Shown here piece after piece: positions 18,309 to 25,612 of a stretch of 57,000 bases of DNA. Under the pieces are notes generated by a model. That model was given only the letters and a program-made list of their open reading frames with translations, ran no database searches and had not been told where the DNA came from. A program made the translations under genes and the position numbers. How positions within the stretch are numbered: position 1 is the stretch's first letter; the number at the start of each line of letters is the position of its first letter. Source of the DNA: Streptomyces klenkii (GTDB lineage Bacteria > Actinomycetota > Actinomycetes > Streptomycetales > Streptomycetaceae); the NCBI RefSeq assembly GCF_003626645.1, contig NZ_RBAM01000023.1, positions 1 through 57,000 on the forward strand, written 5' to 3'.

Positions 18309-20117
18309 TCATGTGATCTCCCGCAGGGCGTTCGTGGCGCAGTGCACTTCGCCCCCGCTGCGGTGCGCCCAGGAGAAGTCCTCCACCCAGTGGACGCGCA
18401 CGCCGCCGGTCGCCAGCGCCCGTTCGGCCTCCGCGCGGAAGAGGTCGCGCCCGGCGACCCGCGGCCCGTGCGGGACGGGCGCGGCGTAGTCGCGCGAGGT
18501 CAGGGACAGGCCGTTGGCGAGGGCGGGGGAGAGCGCGATGTGGCGCTTCGGCAGGCCCTCGCCCACGTCGGTCCTGAAGTAGAGCACCGGCAGCCGGACG
18601 ATCTCCTGGGGCTTCAGCCCGGTCTCCCGGAGCAGGACCGACAACTGCCCGTCGATGCGCCGGGCGGCGTCCTCGTTGTCACCGGCGTGCTCCTCGTAGC
18701 GCAGGAACTGATCCACGGTCGGCTCGGCATCGGCGGCCGTGCCGGCGAAGAGGCGCTGCCCGCCCTCACCGGCCCGCCGGGCCTCCTTGAGCAGCTCCAC
18801 GGCCTTGCGGGGGTCGGACACGGCCAGGGTCCAGCCACGCGCATTGTTCGCCCGGACGACGTGGACGGTCTCGTCGACATGGCCGACCAGCAGCCAGGAC
18901 GTGTCCAGCACGACCGGCGGCTGCTGCCCCTGGGCGGTCAGCATGCCCACGAACGACGGGTCGGGGCGGCGCTCGGCGCTGCTGCCGTAGAGGATCCGGC
19001 CCTGCGGGTGACCGGCGTACGGCGGCAAGGACTCGAAGTTGCCCGTGAAGTTCAGCAGCTCGTCGACGTTCTTCTCGCGCTGCGCGGTGGGGGTGTACTG
19101 CTGGACCACGCCCACGCCGGGACCGCGCAGGTCGCGGTAGAGCAGCCGGCCGGCCCGGCGCAGGCTCGCGGAGCGGCCGTCGGCGGACGTCCAGTAGTTG
19201 GGGGAGCGCAGCAGGATGCGCAGGGTCTGCGGACCGTGGGGCGTCGGCCTGGTGACGTACCCGGGCTCGGCGATGTCCTGGCGCCAGATGTCACGCCACC
19301 ACTGCGACGTGCCGGGCTGGAACCGCAGCTCGCTCTCCGGCAGGCCGGACTCCTTCGCCGCCTTGCGCAGGGAGTCCGCGAACTCCTGCCACTGCCCCGG
19401 GGGCCGGCTCGCCGCCGGGACCTCGACGGGCTGTCCCTCGCCCGGCCCGGGCGCCGCGGCGAAGACGTGCTGCGCGCGCTGGAGGTCGTGCTGCAACAGC
19501 ACCGGTGCCACGTGCATGTCCGCGCGGGCGGACCGCGTGACCCCGTGCTCCGTCACGGACAGCGTCACCTCTATGCGGCCGTCCCACCGCTTCCGGTCGC
19601 GCACGATGTCACGGGCCTCCACGGCCAGCCGCACCCCGCGCCGCAACTCCTCCGCGCCGAGCCGGCCGCCGGACCCCAGCGAGACGTATTTACCGTTGCG
19701 CACGACGAACACGCGCGCGTAAGGGCTCTGGGCGGCCGGCAGGGAGACCCTGGCTTGGGCTTTCCTGCCCACGGCCATGGGCGCCACTGTCAGCGGGGTG
19801 AGGTCCTTGGCGTCGTCAGCGCCGTTGACCACGTCGTCAGCGGCGTCATTGCACGCGGCGAGCCGTTCGTCGACGGCGACGTCCAGCCGGTCCAGATCGC
19901 CCGGGCGCATGGTGCAGCGACGCGCGTCGTCATCGAGGTTCGGCAGCACGACCGCGCCCTCGGGCATGCGCAACCCGGGCTGAGCGGCCGGTGAGGCCGA
20001 CAGGGAGGCGGGCGGGGAATCGGACCGGGCCCCGGCCGGAGATACCGACGCGGCGACGACCGCCGTACAGGCGAGCACGCCGACCAGGGAAGTCCGTGTG
20101 AACAGTGCTCTTTTCAT
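18309..20117 (-). CDS. Secreted protein-arginine deiminase (PAD family)
   Basis: 602 aa. A signal peptide (KRALFTR, then a hydrophobic stretch ending near SPAGA) is followed by a beta-rich N-terminal region and a C-terminal deiminase domain. The vertebrate PAD catalytic set is visible: Asp280 in WRQDIAEPGYV (like Asp350 of human PAD4), His413 and Asp415 in VGHVDE (like His471 and Asp473), and Cys593 in GGEVHCATN (like Cys645). PADs convert protein arginine to citrulline. The C-terminus stops nine residues after the Cys, as in known PADs. The start ATG 20117 gives a normal signal peptide; upstream in-frame codons would add a long non-signal tail. A 16-bp palindrome lies 84-99 bases upstream. 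Substrates are unknown. Confidence 0.92.
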   Translation of the reverse strand: MKRALFTRTSLVGVLACTAVVAASVSPAGARSDSPPASLSASPAAQPGLRMPEGAVVLPNLDDDARRCTMRPGDLDRLDVAVDERLAACNDAADDVVNGADDAKDLTPLTVAPMAVGRKAQARVSLPAAQSPYARVFVVRNGKYVSLGSGGRLGAEELRRGVRLAVEARDIVRDRKRWDGRIEVTLSVTEHGVTRSARADMHVAPVLLQHDLQRAQHVFAAAPGPGEGQPVEVPAASRPPGQWQEFADSLRKAAKESGLPESELRFQPGTSQWWRDIWRQDIAEPGYVTRPTPHGPQTLRILLRSPNYWTSADGRSASLRRAGRLLYRDLRGPGVGVVQQYTPTAQREKNVDELLNFTGNFESLPPYAGHPQGRILYGSSAERRPDPSFVGMLTAQGQQPPVVLDTSWLLVGHVDETVHVVRANNARGWTLAVSDPRKAVELLKEARRAGEGGQRLFAGTAADAEPTVDQFLRYEEHAGDNEDAARRIDGQLSVLLRETGLKPQEIVRLPVLYFRTDVGEGLPKRHIALSPALANGLSLTSRDYAAPVPHGPRVAGRDLFRAEAERALATGGVRVHWVEDFSWAHRSGGEVHCATNALREIT

Positions 20118-20200
20118 GCCGTTTACTCTCGCGCCGCCGGGCACCGCGCCGCATCGGCCACCGGGTGGAGCGCGGGTTGAATCCTTCGATGCAGCCCGGG

Positions 20201-20230
20201 GTGGAGACGTCTCCACTCACGGGTGGAGAC
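20201..20230. promoter_or_regulatory. 16-bp palindrome plus extra half-site upstream of the deiminase gene
   Basis: GTGGAGACGTCTCCAC (20201-20216) is a perfect palindrome, and GTGGAGAC repeats at 20223-20230, so TCTCCAC/GTGGAGA can also form a 6-nt-loop hairpin. It lies between the deiminase gene and the end of the GNAT gene. It could be an operator for the deiminase or part of a terminator for the acetyltransferase. Confidence 0.5.
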
Positions 20231-20346
20231 GGGGGCATGGGAAGCCCGGCCGGCGCCGGCGCTGCTACGGCGTTGCGGATGCCGGCGGGTGCCCCGCCGG
20301 GCGAGGAGGAGCCGGGCTCCTGCCCCGCACGGCGGGTGCCGGGACG

Positions 20347-20862
20347 TCAGATCCCGAAGGGAGCCGCGTAGCGGACGGTGCCGCTCGGCAGCGGGTGGGT
20401 CTCGTCCAGTGACATGGCCATCATGGCCTCGTCCGGGACGTCGATGGTCAGGCCGATGCCGTACGCGGAGGCGCGGCCGAAGCCAAACCGCGGGTAGTAC
20501 GCCGGATGCCCGAGGACGGTGACGAAGCGCTCGTCCATGTCCGCGGCCGCGGCGAGCGCCGCGCGGATGGCGGCCGAGCCCGCGCCGCTGCCCTGGTACT
20601 CGGGCAGTACGGCGACGGGGGCCAGGCACAGGGCCGGGGTGTCGCCGATGTGGCAGCGGGTCAGCAGCGCGTGGCCGACGGGCTTGCCGTCCTCGCCGGT
20701 GCTGACGACGGACAGTCCGTCGATCCACGCCGGGTCGTTGCGCAGGGCATCGACGAGGTCGGCTTCGAGGGGAGTCTCGAAGGCCGCGAGGACGATCTCG
20801 CGGACGGCGGGGATGTCGGCGCCGGTCTCGGCGCGGGTGATCCAGTTGCTGTGGGTACGCAT
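20347..20862 (-). CDS. GNAT family N-acetyltransferase (YhbS-like)
   Basis: 171 aa, the full length for this group. It shows an N-terminal strand/helix with IPAVREIVLAAF, the central CLAPVAVLPEYQGSGAGSAA, which is the acetyl-CoA binding motif A (Q/R-x-x-G-x-G/A), and the following FVTVLGHPAYYPRFGF that marks the YhbS subgroup. The acceptor substrate is unknown; the protein is cytoplasmic. The ATG at 20862 is the only sensible start. It is read leftward and is probably monocistronic. A tiny ORF with a strong ribosome site lies about 95 bases upstream on the same strand. Confidence 0.92.
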   Translation of the reverse strand: MRTHSNWITRAETGADIPAVREIVLAAFETPLEADLVDALRNDPAWIDGLSVVSTGEDGKPVGHALLTRCHIGDTPALCLAPVAVLPEYQGSGAGSAAIRAALAAAADMDERFVTVLGHPAYYPRFGFGRASAYGIGLTIDVPDEAMMAMSLDETHPLPSGTVRYAAPFGI

Positions 20863-20955
20863 GACGGGATGAAGATCCGTTTCATGGTCGGAAAATCGTG
20901 CGGGGACGGCCTCGCGGGCTCACGCTCCGTGCGTGTGCGAGGCGGGGTGCCTGGG

Positions 20956-21024
20956 TCAGGCCGTCGCCCGGGACGCAGGGGCGGTCCGGGCGCTGCTTGT
21001 CGCAGTGGCCTTGAGCGCGGTCAT
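20956..21024 (-). CDS. Possible 22-residue small ORF or leader peptide
   Basis: ATG 21024 is preceded by GGGAGGTGGGG at good spacing, the strongest ribosome-site match near the GNAT gene, and runs to TGA at 20956-20958 (MTALKATATSSARTAPASRA plus two residues). It is Ala/Thr/Ser/Arg-rich, with no signal or membrane segment. It may be a leader peptide for the acetyltransferase gene, a remnant of a truncated gene, or chance. Recognition rests only on the ribosome site. Confidence 0.3.
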   Translation of the reverse strand: MTALKATATSSARTAPASRATA

Positions 21025-21206
21025 CAGCCCCACCTCCCTATTCGTCCTCGATCCGGATCAACACGTACGTTCTATGTCTACCACACCGACCGGAATCCCC
21101 GCTCCGAATATTGCGGCCGCTGAATGCAGCCACTGCGTGTGAACGCGGCCACTGCGCGCGCCGCCGCCCCGCCCCGCCCCGGCGGAGTGCGGCCAAGGCC
21201 GGTCCG

Positions 21207-21368
21207 GACGACTTGCGCTACCGCTCGCTCACCCACCGCGGCTGCGATGCGCGCTTCGCCGGCTCGCCCGACTACGTGCGCGTGGCCGCGTCGACCGAGC
21301 AGGCCGCCGCGACCGTGCAGGAGTTCACACCGGCGTCCTTCAAAGCCAAGGCCGCCTACCTGTGCTAG
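21207..21368 (+). pseudogene. Remnant of an FAD-linked (berberine-bridge type) oxidase
   Basis: In one frame the sequence encodes DLRYRSLTHRGCDARFAGSP followed by DYVRVAASTEQAAATVQEF. This matches the start of the FAD-binding domain of actinobacterial berberine-bridge-like oxidases (pattern DLR...NxRF.GSPDYVRVVGSTEQVVRAVQEA). It then jumps to TPASFKAKAAYLC and stops; FKAK.AYL normally occurs hundreds of residues later. The His/Cys flavin-attachment motifs and the substrate domain are absent and no ribosome site fits. It looks like an internally deleted, 5'-truncated gene. The rest of 20863-21420 shows only the small ORF on the other strand. Confidence 0.55.
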
Positions 21369-21420
21369 CTGTCTGTCCCGTTAGCCGCCGGTCCTCCGGC
21401 TCTCACCGGTCCTCCGGCTC

Positions 21421-22047
21421 TCACCTGTAGCCGGCGAGGGCCGGTGCGAGCAGGCCGAACGCCCGGAGGGCCTCCCCTTCGAGGACTTCGGCGATCTCGG
21501 GGTTGCCGTACCCGGCCAGGGTGAGCTCCTGGATGCGCTGGAAGAGGACGCGGTGCACCCCGCCCAGCAGAGCCGCGGCCGCGCGCGGGGTGATGTCCCC
21601 GGCGGACGCACCGGTGGCCTCGGCGAGGGCCGCGGCCAGGGCTTCCTCGCGCTGGTCGTGCAGGCCGCGCAGGCAGGCCGACAGGGTGGGACTCTCGGCG
21701 ATCATGCGGGTGAACTCCGGTCCGGCGAATCCGGCGACCGGGTCCTGTGCGGCGACGGCGGAGAGGAACGCGCGCCGCAGGGCGGCGAAGGGGGACTCGT
21801 CGGGTTCCCGGCCGGAGACCGTACGCGCCAGGCCGGCGACGAACTCGTCCTGGTGGTCCAGCGCCATGTCCTCCTTGCGCGGGAAGTAGTTCGTGACGGT
21901 CTTCTTGGCGACGCGGGCGGCGTCGGCGATCTCCGCGAGGGTGGTGGCCTCGAAGCCCTGCCGCAGGAAGAGCCTGGTGGCGTGGTCGGAGATCAGCTGC
22001 CGCGTCTCCCGCTTCTTGGTCTCGCGCAGGCCTGTCCTCATATCCAT
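21421..22047 (-). CDS. TetR family transcriptional regulator
   Basis: 208 aa. The N-terminal HTH (about residues 12-58) has the standard TetR sequence TRQLISDHATRLFLRQGF, then TTLAEIADAARVAKKTVTNY and FPRKEDM. The remaining helical region (about 80-205) is a variable ligand-binding domain with no clear ligand. It is divergent from the DUF5701 gene, with a 102-bp intergenic region holding a palindrome inside a promoter-like sequence, so it most likely represses itself and its neighbour. ATG 22047 and ATG 22041 are both possible starts. Confidence 0.93.
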   Translation of the reverse strand: MDMRTGLRETKKRETRQLISDHATRLFLRQGFEATTLAEIADAARVAKKTVTNYFPRKEDMALDHQDEFVAGLARTVSGREPDESPFAALRRAFLSAVAAQDPVAGFAGPEFTRMIAESPTLSACLRGLHDQREEALAAALAEATGASAGDITPRAAAALLGGVHRVLFQRIQELTLAGYGNPEIAEVLEGEALRAFGLLAPALAGYR

Positions 22048-22073
22048 GGGGCGAATCTTACCCCGGACGTATT

Positions 22074-22107
22074 TTTACATTGACTCCCTAGGGGCGCCGT
22101 GTGTAAA
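22074..22107 (+). promoter_or_regulatory. Promoter of the DUF5701 gene with embedded palindromic operator
   Basis: TTGACT (22080-22085) and TGTAAA (22102-22107) form a -35/-10 pair with 16-bp spacing reading toward 22150. The spacer holds the perfect palindrome CCCTAGGG (22086-22093). TTTACA (22074-22079) and TGTAAA form an outer inverted repeat almost centred on it. This is a plausible site for the divergent TetR protein. Confidence 0.55.
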
Positions 22108-22149
22108 GTTGCTCCCGACGTAAATTTCCTCTGAGGGGAAGATTGTTTG

Positions 22150-22866
22150 ATGCACGGGCTCGCGCACCAGGAGGACCGTTTGAAGATCACCAATGCCGGA
22201 GCCGAGTTCGACCGCCAGGTCTGTACCCTGACCGACCTCGGCTACCCGGCGATGGCGGGTCTCGCCCCTGAGGGCTTCGCCGCCTTGGTCGCGCCCCTGC
22301 GTGCTGAGGCCGTCGCCCACGGAGCCGCCGACGGCTCGCAGTTGTACGACCCCGAAGGCGGCCGCGTGCCCTTCCTCCTCGTGGTTCCCCGGAACCTGGC
22401 GCCCATCGAGGAGACGATGCCGCGCACCGTCCTCCACGGCGGAAACCGCCCCGGTTTCGTCGACCGCTCCTTCGAGCCGGGCGCCCTTGAGCGTTTCGTC
22501 GCCACGGCGGAAACCGGGCTTCCGCACGGCCGGGATGCCGGCGCCTACCTGCTGTTCGGCATCGAGCGCGGTGAGGAGTTCTGCGGTGCCGTGCCCCACG
22601 AGGCCATGGACACCATCGTGGGGCGGGGGCGCACCCTGCTCACCATCGAGGAAGGCATCGCCCTCATCGCCCTCTTCCCTCGGATCCTCGTGAAGAACAA
22701 GTGCTTCTCCCTCGGCGGTTCGCGCTCCGGCGACCGCCGGGTCCCGGCCCTGTGGATCAGCGGGAAGGCGCCGAAACTGGGCTGGTGCTGGCAGGGCAAC
22801 CCCCACACCTGGCTCGGCATGGCCTCGGCAAGCGCCCGCAGCGCCGCCGCCGCGCTGCCGCAGTAG
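22150..22866 (+). CDS. DUF5701 family protein
   Basis: 238 aa from ATG 22150 (GAGGGG 11 bases upstream; TTG 22147 directly before it is a weaker alternative). The family is recognised from its closing segments: HEAMDTIVGRGRTLLTIEEG, the FPRILVKNKCFSL region, and RRVPALWISGKAPKLGWCW followed by GNPHTWLG. DUF5701 proteins are cytoplasmic and uncharacterised. No catalytic motif stands out beyond conserved Cys, His and Trp residues near the end. Divergent from a TetR gene with a shared control region, it is probably that regulator's target. Confidence 0.88.
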   Translation: MHGLAHQEDRLKITNAGAEFDRQVCTLTDLGYPAMAGLAPEGFAALVAPLRAEAVAHGAADGSQLYDPEGGRVPFLLVVPRNLAPIEETMPRTVLHGGNRPGFVDRSFEPGALERFVATAETGLPHGRDAGAYLLFGIERGEEFCGAVPHEAMDTIVGRGRTLLTIEEGIALIALFPRILVKNKCFSLGGSRSGDRRVPALWISGKAPKLGWCWQGNPHTWLGMASASARSAAAALPQ

Positions 22867-22935
22867 AGGAGAGCCGCGGGCCGGAGCCGTGAGCCCGGAA
22901 CCTGAGCCCGGAACCCCGAGCCCGAGCCCGAGCCC

Positions 22936-22951
22936 GAGCCCTTCCGGGCTC
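22936..22951 (+). terminator. Hairpin terminator after the DUF5701 gene, inside a GAGCCC repeat tract
   Basis: GAGCCC, TTCC loop, GGGCTC. The 5' arm is the last unit of a short tandem GAGCCC array (about 22918-22941), and two further GAGCCCGGAA-type units precede it. The tract lies 70 bases after the stop. Confidence 0.5.
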
Positions 22952-22970
22952 CAATGGCTGATCTTGGTCT

Positions 22971-23066
22971 CCCTCGTCGAACGGGATACGGGACAGCATG
23001 AGTGAGCGCTGAGGCTCCCGATGCCTCCGCGCCTCGTGCGCCGTCACGAGTCCCGTACGACGAGGG
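22971..23066 (+). other. Long-range inverted repeat masking the NADase ribosome site
   Basis: CCCTCGTCG (22971-22979) is the exact complement of CGACGAGGG (23058-23066), and CGGGAC (22989-22994) complements GTCCCG (23050-23055). The 3' arm contains the GAGGG ribosome site of the gene at 23075. If both arms are in the mRNA, the site would be paired, limiting translation. Confidence 0.45.
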
Positions 23067-23074
23067 ATATCTGA

Positions 23075-23809
23075 ATGAGTGACAGAAGGCGCCTCCTGGC
23101 GGCCCTCTCCGGAGCCGTCCTGGCCGGCTCGCTGCTGACCGGCCCGGCATACGCCACGACACACACGCAGGACGACCGGGAGCGAATACCGTCAGCCGCC
23201 CCGCGGACCGCCGGCGCCACGAAGGCCGCCGACCTCCGGGCGAAACTCTGCACTGGATCGCTGGACTCGAAGAACCCCCAGCTGGGCCCCGCCGCCAACA
23301 CCCTGCCCGGCCCGGCGCAGAAGCCCGTCGGGCCCCTGCTCAGCGGCTACGACAGGACCGGCGGGCTCAAGCCCGACAAGTTCCTCAGCAAGTACTGGAC
23401 GGGAAAGCCCACCTGGAACTACCCGCCCAATGACGGCTTCGCCACACGCGGCGGGAAGCTCGACAAGAACAAGACGCCCCTCAAGAGGGGCCAGAAGCTC
23501 GACCGCTTCGGCCACGAAGGCGGCAGCTTCCTCGCCCCGGCCGGAGCCCGCTACTCGCAGCGCGCCCTGCCGCCGGACAACTTGCAGACCATCGACGACA
23601 AGTACCCGTGCAACTACCACGTCTACACCGTCGCGAAGCCCTTCACCGTCTGGCAGGGCGGCATCGCCGCGTGGTTCGGGCAGCCCGGCGGCGGACAGCA
23701 GATCCAGCTCGACCCGGAGCTGGTCCCCGGCGCGCCGAAGCCCAAGCTCAGCGTGGCCTGGCTGGTCGACCAGGGTTACCTCAAGCGCGCCGACACCGCG
23801 GCGAAGTGA
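23075..23809 (+). CDS. Secreted TNT-domain protein (NAD+ glycohydrolase toxin type)
   Basis: 244 aa. A signal peptide (RRRLLAALSGAVLAGSLLTG ending at AYA) is followed by a 30-residue spacer and a TNT domain (about 130-240). The domain shows the family's hallmark LDRFGHEGGSFLAPAG (Arg144, His147), then QRALPPDNL, then YHVYTVAKPF, then AAWFGQPGGGQQIQL with Gln203 and Gln208. TNT, the C-terminal domain of M. tuberculosis CpnT, hydrolyses NAD+. Here the domain stands alone behind a Sec signal rather than on a large carrier, as in many Streptomyces and fungal NADases. Start ATG 23075 follows GAGGG by 8 bases. The gene 7 bases downstream is the natural place for an immunity factor. Confidence 0.9.
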   Translation: MSDRRRLLAALSGAVLAGSLLTGPAYATTHTQDDRERIPSAAPRTAGATKAADLRAKLCTGSLDSKNPQLGPAANTLPGPAQKPVGPLLSGYDRTGGLKPDKFLSKYWTGKPTWNYPPNDGFATRGGKLDKNKTPLKRGQKLDRFGHEGGSFLAPAGARYSQRALPPDNLQTIDDKYPCNYHVYTVAKPFTVWQGGIAAWFGQPGGGQQIQLDPELVPGAPKPKLSVAWLVDQGYLKRADTAAK

Positions 23810-23816
23810 CCACAGC

Positions 23817-24086
23817 GTGGACGTGACCGATCCGGCCGACCGGCAGGCGGCGCACGAGACCCTGCGCGCGGCCGGCGTCCCCGGCCGCCTCTACTGCATC
23901 GAAGGCGTCCACGAGCCCGCCGCGCTCCTGCCCGACTTCCACTTCCTGCGGCTGCGCGACGGCATGTGGGAGACCGGGCTCCACGAGCGCGGGCAGTACG
24001 CGGTGACCGCCCGCTTCCCCGTGCACGAGGAAGCGGCGGCGTGCCGGCACCTGCTGAGCGGGCTGCTCCCGGACGAGAGCGGCTGA
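23817..24086 (+). CDS. Small protein, probable immunity partner of the TNT protein
   Basis: 89 aa from GTG 23817, 7 bases after the NADase stop; GTG 23823 is an alternative. The sequence is acidic, soluble and without signal peptide, as expected of a cytoplasmic antitoxin. It has a short N-terminal helix, then GLYCIEGV-type turns (GRLYCIEGVHEPAAL), an FHFLRLRDGMWETGLHERGQ strand pair and a closing helix with AACRHLLSGLL. This layout (L.R.G.W....ERG......F..E..AC..LL) resembles small actinobacterial proteins found beside secreted toxins. I do not recognise the known IFT immunity family, which is larger. The immunity role is inferred from position. Confidence 0.75.
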   Translation: MDVTDPADRQAAHETLRAAGVPGRLYCIEGVHEPAALLPDFHFLRLRDGMWETGLHERGQYAVTARFPVHEEAAACRHLLSGLLPDESG

Positions 24087-24101
24087 TGACGGCGACCGGG
24101 G

Positions 24102-24145
24102 CCGCGTACCAGGACCTCGTAAGAACCGCGTACCAGAACCTCGTA
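24102..24145 (+). repeat. 20-bp direct repeat, 24-bp period
   Basis: Two copies of CCGCGTACCAGRACCTCGTA (24102-24121 and 24126-24145) differ at one base. They lie in the 91-bp gap between the small immunity-like gene and the convergent oxidoreductase gene. Probably replication slippage. Confidence 0.7.
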
Positions 24146-24177
24146 CGTAACCGGCCCCGGCAACGCCTCCCGCCGCG

Positions 24178-24837
24178 TCACGCCTTGAACGCAGCGGTCC
24201 GCTCAGGTGACGCCTCGGCCAGCGCCTTGGCAATCCCCTCGACGTCCGCACGGAGGCCGTAGACGGGCGTGGCGGGCTGCTGGCGCCAGGAGTCGTCGAT
24301 GCCGCCCGTGTCGACCGTGTCGAAGCCGAGCTCGTCGATGAGGCGGCGGACGGCCTCCTTGGCCGCCTCGTCGTCACCGGCCACCGGCACGGCGAGCCGC
24401 TCCGGGTGGCCGGCGGGCAGCGGCCTGTCGAGGATGTCCTGCGCGTAGACGTTGTTGAACGCCTTGACGACCGGATGGCCGAGCTGCTGCTCGGTCCACC
24501 GGCTCTCCAGCAGGCCGTCCTCGATGGCGGCGATCCGCCCGTCGCGCTCCTTGGGGTAGTAGTTGCCGGTGTCGATGACGACGGCGCCCGGCGCGGCCTC
24601 GTCGAAGAGACCGGACGGCAGGTCGGGGACCGCCTTCAGCGGGACGGTCACCACGACGACCTCCGCGCCCCGCGCCGCTTCGGCGGCGGTGACGGGGGTC
24701 GCGCCGGTCTCGGTGGCGAGCTCGGTGAGGGTGTGCGGACCGCGCGAGTTGGCCACGGACACGTCGTGGCCCAGGGCCGTGAGCCGGCGGGTGAGGTTGC
24801 CGCCGATGTTTCCGGCGCCGATGATGCCGATTTTCAT
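24178..24837 (-). CDS. NADPH-dependent F420 reductase-like oxidoreductase
   Basis: 219 aa. An N-terminal Rossmann fold opens with KIGIIGAGNIGGNLTRRL (GxGxxG), followed by SVANSRGP, where Asn/Ser/Arg at the end of beta-2 suits NADP(H). VVVVTVPLKAVPDL and VVIDTGNYYP continue the fold, and KAFNNVYAQDI plus a final segment with DDSWRQQPATPVYG form the C-terminal part. This matches the NADP oxidoreductase, coenzyme F420-dependent family, but many Streptomyces paralogs have unknown substrates. Start ATG 24837. It is cytoplasmic and monocistronic, between secreted-protein genes. Confidence 0.9.
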   Translation of the reverse strand: MKIGIIGAGNIGGNLTRRLTALGHDVSVANSRGPHTLTELATETGATPVTAAEAARGAEVVVVTVPLKAVPDLPSGLFDEAAPGAVVIDTGNYYPKERDGRIAAIEDGLLESRWTEQQLGHPVVKAFNNVYAQDILDRPLPAGHPERLAVPVAGDDEAAKEAVRRLIDELGFDTVDTGGIDDSWRQQPATPVYGLRADVEGIAKALAEASPERTAAFKA

Positions 24838-25033
24838 GGAGCGTCCTTCGAGGGCTGGTGATGTGCCGGCGGTGTCGCCGTGCTTGTGCCCAACTCCGGG
24901 GTCCCCGGGTCTATTCCGGTGCGTTCCCGTGCGGCGCCGCTCCGGAAGGCCGGCGTCCACCACACGGCCCAAGGGAGGCCGCCGGCAGGGTGATCCCCTG
25001 CATCCCCGGGCTTCCGGCCCCGTTGACCACTGC

Positions 25034-25519
25034 GTGATCGCATTCCGTGACCCCTGGCGCACGGCCGCCGGCGCCCTGCTCCTGCCGGCCCTGGGCCTTC
25101 TCGCGTCCGCACCTTCGGCTCCTGCCCCCCAGGCCCCCGTGCATCCCGCACCCGCGGCCCTCGTGCATGCGGTGGCCCGGCAGGCCGGTGCCCAGGATCC
25201 GCCGTGGCCGGTCGAGAGGTTCCCGTCCCAAGTCAAGAACGCTTGCGGGATCTGGAAGGGGCTCGACTGGCCGCAGGCCGAACGCGCCACCGACTACGCC
25301 GCCGGCCCGGGCCTGGTCATCCGCGGCAGCAACGTCTACCGTAACCTCAGCCGTGCCCTCCCGGCAGCCGGCCACTACCGCGAGTACGACGTCAACCCGC
25401 GCCCCACGGGGCGGCACCGGGACGCGGAACGGCTCGTGCGCGACACGACCGCCCGCACGGTCTGGTACAGCGGCGACCACTACGCCACCTTCCGGCAGAT
25501 CTCCGCGGGCTGCCCCTGA
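25034..25519 (+). CDS. Secreted guanyl-specific ribonuclease (RNase Sa/N1 family)
   Basis: 161 aa. A short signal peptide (WRTAAGALLLPALGLLASAP) and a Pro/Ala-rich spacer precede the RNase domain (about 65-161). The catalytic triad is visible and correctly spaced: Glu117 in YREYDV, Arg133 in DAERLVRD and His149 in YSGDHYATF (compare Glu54, Arg69, His85 of RNase Sa). Two Cys (KNACGIW and the penultimate residue) fit the single disulfide. It should cut RNA after guanosine outside the cell. Start GTG 25034 is inferred because it gives the signal peptide; no good ribosome site is seen. No barstar-like inhibitor gene is adjacent. Confidence 0.9.
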   Translation: MIAFRDPWRTAAGALLLPALGLLASAPSAPAPQAPVHPAPAALVHAVARQAGAQDPPWPVERFPSQVKNACGIWKGLDWPQAERATDYAAGPGLVIRGSNVYRNLSRALPAAGHYREYDVNPRPTGRHRDAERLVRDTTARTVWYSGDHYATFRQISAGCP

Positions 25520-25612
25520 CGTACGGACAGGCCGGGCCCCTTCCGGGACCCGGCCCCTTCACCGGTGGCTCAAGCGGCTCAAGCGGCTCACTGGCTCAAG
25601 TCACTCAGCGGC

